A stretch of DNA of 64,000 nt, taken from Pseudoscleropodium purum (lineage: Eukaryota > Streptophyta > Bryopsida > Hypnales > Brachytheciaceae). The notes beneath the pieces are model-generated. The model searched no databases, was not told where the DNA came from, and saw only the letters and a program-made list of their open reading frames with translations. This document shows, piece by piece, positions 34,278 to 46,514 of this stretch. Location of the stretch: the NCBI GenBank assembly GCA_963969395.1, contig OZ017800.1, positions 22,538,479 through 22,602,478 of the forward strand, written 5' to 3'. The translations under genes were made by a program, and so were the position numbers. Each line of letters starts with the position of its first letter. Position 1 is the first letter of the stretch.

Positions 34278-35948
34278 ACAGAAATGAATTGCTTCCAAAT
34301 TAAAAAAAAGAGTTCTTGTAGCTAAATTTATCAGGAAGAGACATATGCCGCTAGCTCTATTGGGAAAGTATTCGCCAAATCTTGATCTCTTGATGCCTGA
34401 GGATACAAGGTTCGCCTCTAAATTTATCATAATGGAGCATTTGACAAAATTGAAAGGAGCATTGGAATAAACGGTGGTAGATCCGCAATGGGTTGAGTAT
34501 GTACATACTCTCAAGAAGAAACGTGGAGCCAAAGTCCAACCAAAAGACTTGGCCTTAGCGGTAAAGAAAATTGTTCTTAATGACCATTTTTGGAATCGGT
34601 CCATCAATTATGTGGAGATGGTTGAACCAATCATATGTGCACTCCGCGATTTGGATTCAAAATCACCATGCATGGGAAAGGTGTTGCATATCATGAGGAA
34701 GTTAGAGAAGCACGTGAACGGATTACAAAGTCCACCATGTTGTTTGCTAGAAGAATTTGCAATTCCATTGGTACAGTCTTTTTATGCCCGAAGAAGAATG
34801 GTGAACAACGATCTCCAATCAGCTACAGCTATTTTAAATTCATACCTTCTTCATGACAAAGAGCTAGCGGATAACGCAGATGCAATGTCAGGATGTAAGA
34901 AAGGTTTGGAGAGAATATGTAAACCGAATGAATATGCAGCAGTGGTGAAGGAATTTGTGGCTTTTCGACACAAGGAACCTCTATTCCACAATATGTTGAA
35001 TCCGATAGATCAAATGTTGTCCGCACATGCTTGGTGGGATTTTGAAGGTACATGTGGCAAGTTTATAGCTCCATTGGCGAAGAGGATATTGGCTCAACCA
35101 GTGTCATCATCTTCGTGTGAACGGAATTGGAGCAACTATTCTTTTGTTCACAACAAATCTCGAAATAAATTGAAGCCGGAGAGAGCAGCGGATTTGGTGT
35201 ACGTGTATACAAATTCCAAAATATTAAACGCATCGAAGGAAAAAGATGAAAAAAAATGGTATAATGATAATGTGGATCCGATGGAATCAGAGGATTCAGA
35301 TAGGCCGACGTTAGAAGACAATGATGACGATGATGACGAGGATTTGGAAAGGGCCCTTTCAGCTGTAGATGGCGGAGATGACTTCAATCGTGCGACAGCA
35401 TGGGGAGATGAAGACGTTATGGAAGACTTTCCCGATTTGGTGAATGATACGCATGATTATCATCTAAACCGTAAGGATGTCGTTCCCGACAATGCAAACG
35501 ATACATATACCTTTTATGAAGATGAGAACAATGTAGGGGTACAAGAGAATCTACCTTCTTTAACTACATATTGCAATGGAATGGGATTCTTGAATAGCGA
35601 AAACATTCTATCGGAAAAGGCAAACACTATTGCCAAAGAGGTGAAAATCAATGAGAATGCTATTGGTGATGAGGGGAGAAATGAAGAAGTTTTAATTTCT
35701 TAATCTCCATCTGTGGCATTAAATGTAGTGCAAGGAAACGACAGAAGAGAAGATGCGGTCATGGAGGTGGACGTTCCAAAAGATGTGGGCAACAATAGTG
35801 GTGATGAGGGGGAACCAAATATTGCGGTACAGAAAAATAGTGATTCAATTGGGATGGCAGTCACAAATTTGGCAATTGTGAAGAGTGATAAAGGAAAAGA
35901 GCCAATGAAGTCAATTTTTGAAGTACCGAGATCTAGTGCTCTTCCACC

Positions 35949-36272
35949 CATCGTTGATGAATCTCATCGTCCGTCCCAAAATAGCGTCTGTTTTCCGGAC
36001 GTCCGGACACACGGACGCTAGCGGACGCAGCGTCCCGACCGCCGTCAGAAAGTGGACGGGCGGGGCGGGGCGGACGGGCAGGGCGGACGGCCCAACCGCC
36101 CGAGGCGGACGCCCAGATCGTACGGACCAGATCAGTCCGCGCGTCGATCGGACGGCCGTAATCGGGCGGACGGACGGGCGGACGAACAGGCGGACGCTGC
36201 GTCCGCTAGGACCGCGAATGTCAGCAGACGCTGCGGACACAACGTTCGCGTCCGGACGTCCTGTCAACCTTG
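35949..36272 (-). mobile_element. CGGACG hAT-type MITE, copy G (324 bp)
   Basis: Ends CATCGTTGATGAATCTC (eroded) and CTGTCAACCTTG, with an exact 8-bp duplication CTTCCACC (35941-35948, 36273-36280). It lies in the charged tail of the hAT gene. 324 + 8 bp accounts exactly for the frame change across the site. Confidence 0.9.
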
Positions 36273-37299
36273 CTTCCACCAATACCGTTGAAGTCTGTTA
36301 ACACACGATTGGATGATTTTCAAAGCTTTGGATAAGGAAAATGCCTAGTGAACATTTCCAAAGAAATTTCTACAAGCGATAATCTACGGAAAGTAGCGTC
36401 ATCACCTACAAGCCTAAGTGATACGGATAGTGATCGAATGCCATTGGCATCTTTGCGTGCTCACATTTTAGAAAAAGGAATGGCGCAAGTACCCATCAAA
36501 TCAACAAACGGCACTCTATTACTTCAAAAGAAAGCCAAAGTGGAGATAACCGTTCATGGACATGTCGACCCTACATCGAGATTGATGGTTCAAGAATCGA
36601 ATAAGGTGAAAGCGAAAAGAGAAATGCAACCTTTTGCTATCTCTCCAGTGAAGAATAGGACCCCTCTTGATGAAAATGTTGCTACTTTGTCAAATAGAAA
36701 GAAAAGAAAGGTTCCTATTCAAAAAGCCTTTAATCGTTCTGTCAAAGTAAAAAAAGAAAAATTAAATTTGAAAGAAGGGAATAAACCTACTTCGAGAGAA
36801 GACTTGAAGGAGACAACGATACTTGATTCCAACAATGAAGATGACTCCGACAATGAAGATGACTTCGATAATAAAGATTTTGAACGGAGAGCTATAGGAG
36901 AGAGTAGTGGGGCTGAGGTTAAAGGAGATGTGGATTGGCGTCCATAGGAATTGTGGAGATGTGAATTTAGATGTTTGATTGTTTAATTGCTCATGATATA
37001 TGGAGCTCATGTTGACAAATGACAATGGTTTCTTCAATCATTTTATTATAAAATTGTTTGTTTATTGATGATATACATCTTGCTGGATTTTAAAGTGATT
37101 TTGTTTCTAAATCAAAATGAAATTCAACAAAAAAAATTAAAAATATATTTCATATTTTAGCTTTTACATAAATAGTGATATACAACTCTATTGAATCGCA
37201 ATTGCAATATAAGAAAAATCAAAATCAAAATGACTTCACTCTCAATCTCTCATTGGTGAAAACAATCAAAACAAAAAACCCAAAACGGGTTTTCTAAGC

Positions 37300-37431
37300 C
37301 GCCCCGTCCGTCCGCCCCGCCCGTCTGCCTTCCGACGGCGGGAGGGACGCTGCGTCCGCTGGCGTTCGTAAGGACGGACGTCCGGGTTACAAATGCTATT
37401 TTGGGGCGGACGTAGAGATTCGTCAACCCTG
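37300..37431 (+). mobile_element. One-ended CGGACG hAT-type terminus, copy H
   Basis: GC-rich block ending GTAGAGATTCGTCAACCCTG at 37431, starting abruptly about 350 bp after the hAT gene. It has no left end and no duplication partner for AGGGTGGG. Its position downstream of the hAT gene mirrors that of copy C downstream of the RING gene, so it may be the real right terminus of the hAT element. Confidence 0.65.
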
Positions 37432-38868
37432 AGGGTGGGTATCAAACGCCCATACACAACAAGATTGAGCATTGTCAAACTCCAAGCAATGGGTCCCTTT
37501 ACTCAACAATCATACAACTAGAATCACAAACACAAGCCACATGTTGTACTTTACAAATAGAAAGTCTTAGTGTAGGACTACATTCCTCAACAACAGAGAA
37601 AAACAAAGTGATATCATATGCATGGACAACATGCATTTTCCTTTGACCATAAATTGCCTAGGAAAGAAGGGAAAATGATTCTCACCCACTTGTGACATAT
37701 GTCTACTACTACTACTTATAGGTACTATAACTACCGAATATTCTACTACCTACCACAAAAAATAAAACCCTTCAAGATGACACAAACAAGACAAACCTCC
37801 AACTACCATCTAAACGCGTGTTAGGTATCTTCCCCTATCACCCAAAACAAACCAGTTGTCAAACACGTGTTGGTAGGGAAAATTTTCTAGATTGAAAACC
37901 CACTTGGATTACATTCCAACAACGACTTTGATGTTATCAGTGATTTTGCTTTAAAGCTTGGATTTGAGGAACTCAACACTAGAAAACATGTGCTTATCTT
38001 CAATAAAACCAATCATGTGGACCAAGGTATCAAGATACAGATGTCCGTGGATGCTAGGTCTAGAGCATCCCGTGACATTTGCAATTTTTTTGACCATCCA
38101 CCAATGCCATCCACCCCATCCACCTGCCTCATTCAATTGCCTCAACTACTCCACCCACCCTATGAGATCTAACGGTCTGCATTTGTCAACTAGACTACGT
38201 TTCCTTGATCGGATGGCCTAGATCTATCTGCCCTGTCCGTCTGCACTATCCGCCCCATCCACCTTCCAATGGCATTTTGGACTCTACATCTAGGTGTCCT
38301 TGATTTATACATGAATTTCCCTTGGATGTCGAACTTTGTCTAACCTTGACGCATGGTTGTCATAACGGACGAGTTAGAGTCATCAGACGGGACAGACGGA
38401 CGGACGGTCCGGACGGCTTTAATTTTGTAACTTGTGCAATTTTGCGGAATGACATGTCACCTCAGAATGCGAAATCTAGGGCGCGGACGACCTCGTCCGT
38501 GCCTAGCACGTTCCTTAATCCACATGGCATCCACGTGGCCTATTTTTCCGTTATCAAAAAGTCAACTATGTGTTGACTGTATCAGACGGGCGGGACCTCT
38601 AACGAACGGGCAAATCGGACAGACAAGCGAACCAAACATCCGTCCACTATGACAACCATGCCTTGACGTGGACCAAGGCCATTTGGACCAACTTGAGAAA
38701 TTCTCCAAAATTTTGAGTCAAATTGTTATTACTATCTAACATTTGCCAAATTTTTTTCAAAAGGAGGGAGGATAGTAGTGTGTGAATTAGACTTTATGCA
38801 ATTTTTGAATAGTGCCCATTGGAAGATGACTACATTATAGTTGATGAGTGGTTTTAGCATGAGCTTGT
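37432..38868. other. Unassigned sequence with a weak CGGACG zone
   Basis: 37432-38160 shows no recognisable gene or repeat. About 38170-38660 is moderately GC-rich with CGGACG and TCCGTCC words, probably an eroded relative of the other tracts. Nothing further can be supported. Confidence 0.5.
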
Positions 38869-39545
38869 TGTCATACACGCAATCTAGGCGTAAGTATCTT
38901 TACACACAAAAACATGGTAAGATGACACAAATTATCATCCTAAGGAATTCCAGATGTTCTCCCAAACTTTAGTATCTGAATGATCTCTTTCTCCTTTTCC
39001 AAGTACTCTCTTCCTCTCTTTTTCGGATTTCAACTACTATCCGGACTCCAATCCGGATCTAGCTTCACCCGGTTTCCGATTACGTCTCCCAATACACTGG
39101 TTTTCAATTCCTCTGTTTTACCATTACAGGATCCATTGTTGAGCTTTCAAGGGGTAGGGACTTCACCACTCTAGTCTCTCTCTACTTATTAAATTGACAA
39201 AAACAAACAAACACCCAAGTAATCAAGATGTAGTAGCACAGAAAGAAGATTCGAATCCTTACAACGTTCCAGATGGCCAATCCGGAATGCAAGTCACTCA
39301 CAACTACATTCACTCCTCCTTACTACAACGACAGATTTCAGGCATCCAGAATTAACAAGGAGGTAGTCTTTCTAGATGTAAGATGGATTACAAAGTTGGT
39401 AGACCTTCCGATGACTAGGAATTTCCAATGGCGGTTGCTAATCTCTGCATGGAATTGTTTCTAATTCTGGATCTGTACTCACACCACTCTTTAGTACAAC
39501 TAGATTACTGACCCGATAGTTCAAAGGCACCACGCGCAGCTCCTT
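38869..39545 (-). repeat. Direct repeat related to the 3.3-kb element, left
   Basis: 677 bp beginning TGTCATACACGC and ending GCGCAGCTCCTT, matching 42906-43583. It is also recognisably similar, block by block, to about 31200-31800 of element copy b (CCTCTGTTT.ACCAT, GTAGGGACTTCACCACTC, TACTACAACGAC). Similarity seems to continue to about 40450 through a CCGGATTC-rich stretch that parallels the GGATCCGG repeats. This is an old relative of that element. Confidence 0.65.
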
Positions 39546-40788
39546 CGTTACAAATCTAATACCATTACAATAGTACTCCCTCAATCTGATCCAATTATCT
39601 AAAATCCAAATTCCTCCTCATTTGTCCTTCTCACATTTCAACACTTCAAGCAACAAACCAACACGATCCGTACACAAATGTCGGAGCCAAAATGTCCAAT
39701 TAGTGGCTCAGATTAAAAAAAGGAATGAAATGCAATTGAAAACGCTCTAGGATGGAATGAAAGGGCAACAAACTTGTCTGCCCTTAAAAACCAAAACCAA
39801 AGTCAACGCCTAAAAAGCCAAAAAGGCACCTCGGAAATCAAGGTAACCAAACAATGAACACCCCAAGATATCCGAAAAGTTCATAGCCCAAATGTCCCTA
39901 GAAATCCGGAACCCCTAAAAATCCGAATTCTCTACAAATCCAGAATCCCTAAAAATCTGATTTCTGGGCCTACACTTGGCAAATCCATTCTAGAACCTAA
40001 AAAAACCACAACCAAGTGGATATAGTCTATGAGCTACCTCCCCCGATGCACTTTCTTTAAACTACTCCCTCTTTGACTCTCTAGTCTCTTCACAGAAGCC
40101 TTCATTGGAGTCGTCTGGGTTGCTACTCAGGTCTAAATCTTCTGTCCCTAACCATTTTCCGGATTTCGGATTCTGAACATTTCCGGATTCCAGATCCATT
40201 CCGGATTTTCATCTAGATTTTGAACGTTTCCAGAATCCAGATCCATTCTAAATCCATTGCAGATTCATTCCGGATTTCCATCCAAATTCAAAACATTTTC
40301 AGAATTCGGATCCCACACATTTCCGGATTGATTCTAGATCCAGTTCCAATATTGCCGAAAGTCTTTGAAAATACTTGTTGGACAACTATCCGGTTTCTGA
40401 TTTCTGATTAGGACGGAAAATATAAATTTCCTCCTTAACCATTTTATCTCAATTAAGAAATCCTATGGTTTGCTAATCCATACTTTTAGTAATTTCTCTA
40501 TTTCTAACCGATAGAATCAAAAAATATATTAAGAATGAACTTCTTACTTCAAATTCTATTTGAAATAACTAAAATCCGTTTCTCTAGGTTCTGACACTTG
40601 TTCTCTCCCTCACTCAAAAATTTCCCTTGTCCATATACATCCATAAGTATGCGCAAATGTTTGCCAAAGTTCTCCATTGGAAAGTAATACTACTATTGAA
40701 GGTACAATATCCCAAAGGCATTTATTATATGGTGAGCAAGGAATTAATTGTCCACTTTTTGTATGATCATTTTCATTGCTTCTACATT

Positions 40789-42790
40789 TTAAAGACCACC
40801 AAAGGAGTTATGCAAAAAATAGAAATCAAACAAGCTACAAAAAAAAAGGAAAAATACAATCAGAGCAACAAAGTAGTAGTCCTCCTCATATGTGCATATT
40901 TGCTTGACTTTTTCAAGCAAGGCAATCCACACTTTGCTATCCATAGGCTTTTCCTTATGCTCTGCATGAATTTGTTCACCATGATAGACAAAACAAAGAA
41001 CGATTGAATCGTCATTGAGATTTGTCAACCACTTGATATGGATGTGTTTGTAAGAATAATTAAGCAAATTGTTGAAACTCCAAAATTTGTCAAAGGCAAA
41101 TGATGTTGCATTGTCCTTGTACATGTGGTACAAAAAAGCCTGGAAAACCTTGATAAATGCAACAAAGTTACAAATATAAACATCTCTTTTTGAGTGAATG
41201 TCACCAAGGAATCAATAGCCTCTAGGAGAAGCAAAAGTGTGCATATACCCAGCATGGTATACGGATCAAGGATTGGTACAAGGCACGCTTGCACATGCAT
41301 TAGAGTTTGGTTGGTTCACAATCAACTTAGAGCTTGAATTTCAGAGCATGAGTGTGTCTTGTGGGTTTCAAACAAGAGAAAATCAAGTTAGAATAAATAG
41401 GTATACAGTGTAAGGCTATGGTACGGCTAAGCCACACCACCAAAAAAAATGTAATTGAAAAAGAAACTGCAAATACTAGTAAAGTTACACCACCAAAAAA
41501 ATGAAATAGAAATTAGAACTACACATAAAACTACTTGTGCACAAAAAAGCGCATTCACAAAGAGAACGATAAACAACCTTCAAAACAAACTCACCTTGGC
41601 TTTAGCGTTGTTGTTCAAAATCAATAGTCATTTTATAAATGAGCATCTAATACTTGGAAAGCATCCTCTTTAGAGGCTTGATCAAGCTCACCCACTTGGT
41701 TTGCACATTTTTAAAGAATTTCAAGCCCTTTGTCTCTATGAGGTTTGCCAATTGCTTGAACTCCTCCAATTTCTTTGGACTTTTGCAAAATAACCATAGG
41801 TCACAAACAACAATTTCTTAATGGCTCCAAAAATGCCAAGTTTTGACAAGGCTTTGAATGCCATGTTACATCAATGTGCTACGCAATGAATGTCTATTTC
41901 ACTTGGAGGGTCAGTCCCAATTGGTTTCCCTTCAAGGTAGAAGCTTCAATTCATGTATGCCAAAGTTTGAAAGCTTTTTAATAATAACCTCCAAGTCCAA
42001 ACCACCACTAGTAGTCACAAACTCCATAATCAATTTAGTCAAATAATCAACATTTGGTGAGTACTCTACAGATTGCAATGAAATAAGAAATGGCATCCTC
42101 ACCCATTCTTGAACAATGTGAATACGAACTAATAACCAATTGTTCTCTATAGTAGTTACCTCATCAATTATGGTAGCAATGTAATATGTTGATTGTATCA
42201 ACCTATGGATCTCAAAAAGAACTTATTGGTACATGTAGCCCGCCACAACCCACCATGTGTTGTTGCACTAGTGTGTAGCAAACAAGTCTCGCACGTTGAG
42301 GAATTTGTACAAATGGACCCATGATTCATACTCAAGCATAGGTCAAACATGAGCAAAAACTTCAAAATGGGTTGCAAACTAGATATGTTTCTTCCTTGCT
42401 TCCATTGTCGTATACTAAATAATCTATTACAGCACAATGGGCAGTGGTTTTGTAGCATACAAGTGCAAGTTTGTGCAATGCTTGCACTGAGTGGCCACAT
42501 AGTTCTCCCCCCTCTTCACCTAGAATTGCGGCATGTCTTTCTTAGCTACTCTCCTTTTGTCATGCTTAAAGACTATGTTTAACTTAGGTTCCATAATACA
42601 AAGCTTCCTCTCAAAAGCACTACACACTTTATATTTAACCATCTAATGAATGTCGTTGGAGGCCATAATACTCTCCACCCACAAGAGTTTCACAGCCCAC
42701 TTGGTTTGGAACTTCTTGTCATGATCATAATGTTTCTATACTATGGATTTGCAACTCTTGGCCTAATTGTGATTTGAGGGACCTTGCTTC
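40789..42790 (-). pseudogene. Second hAT-like transposase relic (DUF4371 / ZNF862-like)
   Basis: Reading right to left: HDKKFQTKWAVKLLWVE and KYKVCSAFERKL near 42580-42720, IHCVAH near 41880, a stretch reading SPKKLEEFKQLANLIETKG then NVQTKWVSLIKPLKRML near 41660-41790, then LLEAIDSLVTFTQK near 41200 and MYKDNATSFAFDKFWS near 41080-41130. The order matches transposon-derived zinc-finger/hAT-like proteins common in early land plants, with the zinc-binding N-terminus, the DUF4371-like core and the family's Phe-Ala-Gln-like region. The frame is broken by several shifts and stops. It is much more decayed than the hAT gene at 29948 and belongs to a different lineage. Confidence 0.65.
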
Positions 42791-42905
42791 TTCAAAGTAG
42801 ACTCAAAATCTGAATCTAATTCAAAACCCTTGGAACCATCTAGCACTTTCCACAAATCAACTTTATCCACATTCTCAAACTCTGACAAGTTGTTGATAAG
42901 TAGCG

Positions 42906-43583
42906 TGTCACACGCGCAGTCTAGGCGTAAGTATCTTTACATAAGAAAACGTGGTAAGATAACACAAATTATTGTCCTAGGGAATTCTAGATGTATTCCC
43001 AAACTTCAGTATCTGGATGGTCGTTTTTCTCTTCTATCGACTACTCTCTTCCACTCTTTTTTTGGAATCAACTATTATCCGGATTCTAATCCAAATCCAA
43101 TATCACTCAATTTCCGATTACATCTCTTAGTACATTGGTTTTCAATTCCTCTGTTTTACCATCAAAGGATCCATTCTTGATCTTTCAAAAGGTAGGGACT
43201 TCACCACTCTTTTTCTAATTCACTACACATGTAAAACAAACAAACAAGCATCCAAGTACTCAAGGTGTTGTAGCTTAGAAGGTAGATCCGGATCCTCACA
43301 ACATTCCAGATGGCTGATCCGGAATGCATGTCACTTAGGACTGTGTTCACTCCTCCTTACTACAACAACAAATCTTAGGCACCCGGAACTAACAAGGAGG
43401 TAATCTTTCTAGGTGTAAGACGGATCCCAAAGTTGGCAAACTTTCCGGTGAGTGGGAATTTTCTTTAATGGTCACTAATCTCCGCACAGAATTGTTTCCA
43501 ATTCCAGATTTGCACTCACATCACTCTTTACTAGAAACCGGATTACCGTTCCAATAGTTCAAAGGCACCACGCGCAGCTCCTT
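42906..43583 (-). repeat. Direct repeat related to the 3.3-kb element, right
   Basis: 678 bp beginning TGTCACACGCGC and ending GCGCAGCTCCTT, the partner of 38869-39545. The pair brackets the DUF4371-type relic. It could be an LTR pair or two independent insertions; no shared flanking duplication was found. Confidence 0.6.
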
Positions 43584-46286
43584 GACCAAAATCCTTGTTC
43601 CCAAAATCCATCCCACAAAATTAACACCAAATGACCAAATTTATACAAGCAACAAACAACAAACAAGAGAATGGCAATTTGGCAATCAAAAAGAGGGGGC
43701 ATGTGAAAATGTTGTCTATTGGACCTTTGCAATTCCCTAAAATCCGAAGCACACTTAATTGCAACAATAGTAGTATTGCAACCATGAAGGCGCAATGCTA
43801 CCAAAATCCTAAACATTGCAAACAAAGCAATGAAAGCGCCACAAAAATGCAAATCATCAAAGGATGAGAGAAGATCTCCCTTAAACATATTGCTCAGACA
43901 CCCCACTCGCAAACGTAATTGGCGAACTTTATGCACCATTGTCACAACTACTTGGCAATATTGGAAGAAATTAAGAGGATGGACATGGTGACATAATTGA
44001 ACATTTGGATGTTGCGCCTGGCAAAGAAGATTCACGCAACGAGTAATAAATGGCAAAAAAATATTAATTGGGGGCATTCAAGACACAAAGAATAGGGTGT
44101 AGTTACAAGAAAAGGTGGTACTATTTTTTGTCACACTTTGAGTTGTAGAGTTTAGTTTGGCCATAACATTTGGAAAATGAAGCCAATGTACTTGAATTTT
44201 TTATTGAAGATTACCAACTTATTCATAAAGAGAACTTCTATTTTCAAAAAAATTCAAAAAAATTTATAATAAAATTTCAATTTGGCAAATTTATCACACT
44301 TTGGGATTTAGGGTTTTTTAGTACAAACTTGGGGTATCCATAATTAATGAAGTAGAACTTAAATTTTAGTGGAATATTTCTACACTAGAGAAGTATGTGC
44401 CCACCAAAAAGAACTTAAAAAAATATTATTTTATGTTGTCTACATGCATTCGAATAGGGATCCCATGCACATGTACTTCTGAACAATGAAGATGGTTTTG
44501 GCTTCATTTTTTGATGAAATCTGATTACCATCAAGTCCTCACAAATTGCCAATTTTTAGATTTTTTTTGTTCATGATTTTTTACTCATTATTAATTTATA
44601 CTTCATTGTATCTATTTTTTGTGACAATCTGAGGGGGTTTTCAAACAATACTATTTCAATACTTATAAGTACTCATAATACTCAAAAAGGTACTCTTAAC
44701 CGTCGATTTTTTTTATCAACGATTGAAATTGTTTGTTTTGTAGTACTCATAGTACTCGTAGTACAAAGCACAAAAAATACAATTTTGGCAAAACACTACA
44801 AAAAAGTGGCCTTTCTTGCAACCACCCTAGGGAAGTGGGGCAATGACGCTATAGCCAATGCCCTACCCTAGTTCCTCTAGTGGCACAACCATGGAGAGAC
44901 AAAGAAAAGGATTCCAACTTGGCCCCATGCCATCCCCTCTAGGCGTTGCCCTGGTGATTTGAGGTTATTTTTAAAACAAAATTTCAATTGTCATTTTGCC
45001 ATGTTTCAAATTGCAGTGCAAATTGGTACTACAGTGCCAAAAATAAAAATGCTACTATAGACATTGCATCCTACATTTTGCCTAGCATGTCAATTTTTTT
45101 GGTCTCAATAATGAAGGTGAGTAAGTAGAAGTGCCTTGATGATGATGAGAGATTCATTCTATTTTCTAAGATCAATTCCAACCACCTTTTTTATAGATCC
45201 AATATCAATTCAAAAAATTCACAAACCAAAGAAGCAAACTAAAAGATATCATCATTTTGAACCATATTTTTAATATCTTTCAATAATAAAAAATTTAGAA
45301 TCTTCAGTGGAATGTTATTGGTAGCACAAAGAATAATAAAACTATAGTTTATTTGTTCATTTAATGACGTTATTGGCAACCTCAAGAAAAATCTTTTTAA
45401 GTCGTTAGTAATTTTACCACACTCAGGACACATAAGATGAATTTCAATCATTAAAGGCATAAGGTACTTACTCATGCTACTAAACTCTCTTTAAACAACC
45501 ATATTTAAAGCATGAAATACTTGAACTACTAATTGAAGGATTCTCATAGTTGCTATTAAAAGCTCATAGCAATTTTAGATGATTGTAGATGGCCATCTGA
45601 AGACCATATGTAAATGGAAGCAATAGTGAAATGCAACAATTGGATGTGGCTACCTTAGGCAAAATAACTTCACCTAAGCATGACATTAGATGAAAGAACA
45701 TGACCATAAGGATTAAGGTAACCAAGACCCATTATGGCCCCTAATGGATGGAATCCCTAGTCTAGGACTCAATTTTGGTCTTTTACACTCAACATAGAAT
45801 TGGGGATCAAAGTTTTGAAACTAGGTGGAAAAGTCACCATTTCATGAATTCAATGAAGACCACCATGCTCCTACACCTATCAAAAGATTCTTTCATTATT
45901 GTGCAATTTGAAGGGACACATTTAAATTGCCATTGGAGCCATGTAGGGAATTAATAAAGTCATGTTAACATCTAAAAGAGAAAAAAAATAGTCTCCCATA
46001 GGATTACAATAAGAAGCTGTGTGATTTTGCTTTGCCCACCTATAATGTATCTTCTTTTTTTCCCAAAAATGAGCTAACCAAGATTCTTATGAAATATCGT
46101 CTAGTAACATGTTCTTTTGCAATCTGAAATTTGAAAATCCAATAATTGTAATTAAGCTTAGGTGTACGGAGTCGGTGACCCAAGGGTCCAAGTTGGGCTT
46201 CAATCCTTGATCCTTCCGTAGCATGCATGTTGGACTTAGTCATGTCAATTACCTTGATAGCAAGCACAGTACCTAAAGAAGGTTTA
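43584..46286. other. AT-rich intergenic DNA, no gene seen
   Basis: Long frames here are short and lack recognisable motifs. At 44794 the sequence CACTACAAAAAAGTGGC resembles a CACTA-transposon end, but no inverted partner was found. Confidence 0.5.
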
Positions 46287-46514
46287 GGGTGAACTAACCC
46301 CCCTTGCTTGTCTCCTCCAAGTCATTCCAGGGGGTGCAAGTAAAAAAAAGACCCCTATTTTGTGCCTAAAAAGTTTATGCTCTACACCTCTTCTAGGTAA
46401 CTTGGGGCCTTTGATTGTAAATATGAATTCAGAATTTGAAAATTTTATCATGTGTGGGAAGTTAAAAAAATTCAGGGTTTTCCTTAGGGGATGAGTGAGG
46501 GGGTCAGTTCACCC
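46287..46514. mobile_element. Candidate small inverted-repeat element (228 bp)
   Basis: Ends GGGTGAACTAACCCCC and GGGGGTCAGTTCACCC are inverted repeats over about 16 bp with one mismatch. I could not find a convincing target duplication, so the superfamily is open. Confidence 0.45.

Larger units (their letters stand above)
29948..36947 (+). pseudogene. BED/hAT (DUF659-type) transposase gene with nested insertions
   Basis: Starts at ATG 29948 (MVAKPTGDFSPWY). A BED-type finger follows (CRLC ... FSHLGY ... NLC), then a DUF659 region with LSIDGWS and ITTDNAPVN, which carry the acidic residues expected of a hAT RNase-H core. After the 3.3-kb insertion come MPLALLGKYSPNLDLL and the C-terminal dimerisation block (SSSCERNWSNYSFVHNKSRN, about 35110-35160). 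Removing the insertion and one ACAGA leaves the two halves in the same frame, as does removing MITE G with CTTCCACC. Stops remain at about 30690, 34283, 34468, 35701 and 36335. A ~600-codon charged tail, acidic and then Lys-rich, runs on to 36947, which is unusual for hAT. The product cuts and joins DNA in intact relatives; this copy is dead. Confidence 0.85.

Noticed and set aside
525..36947. Possibility that the kinase, RING and other genes are an endogenous giant virus
   Set aside because: No capsid, polymerase or packaging gene was seen; transposase genes, MITEs and TATA/CpG modules fit transposons better.
20372..37431. Copies E and H as the two ends of one 17-kb hAT element
   Set aside because: Flanking 8-mers TTAATGAC and AGGGTGGG do not match, so the pairing is not supported.
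44794..44815. CACTACAAAAAAGTGG resembling a CACTA-element end
   Set aside because: No inverted partner end or 3-bp duplication was found; kept only as a note.
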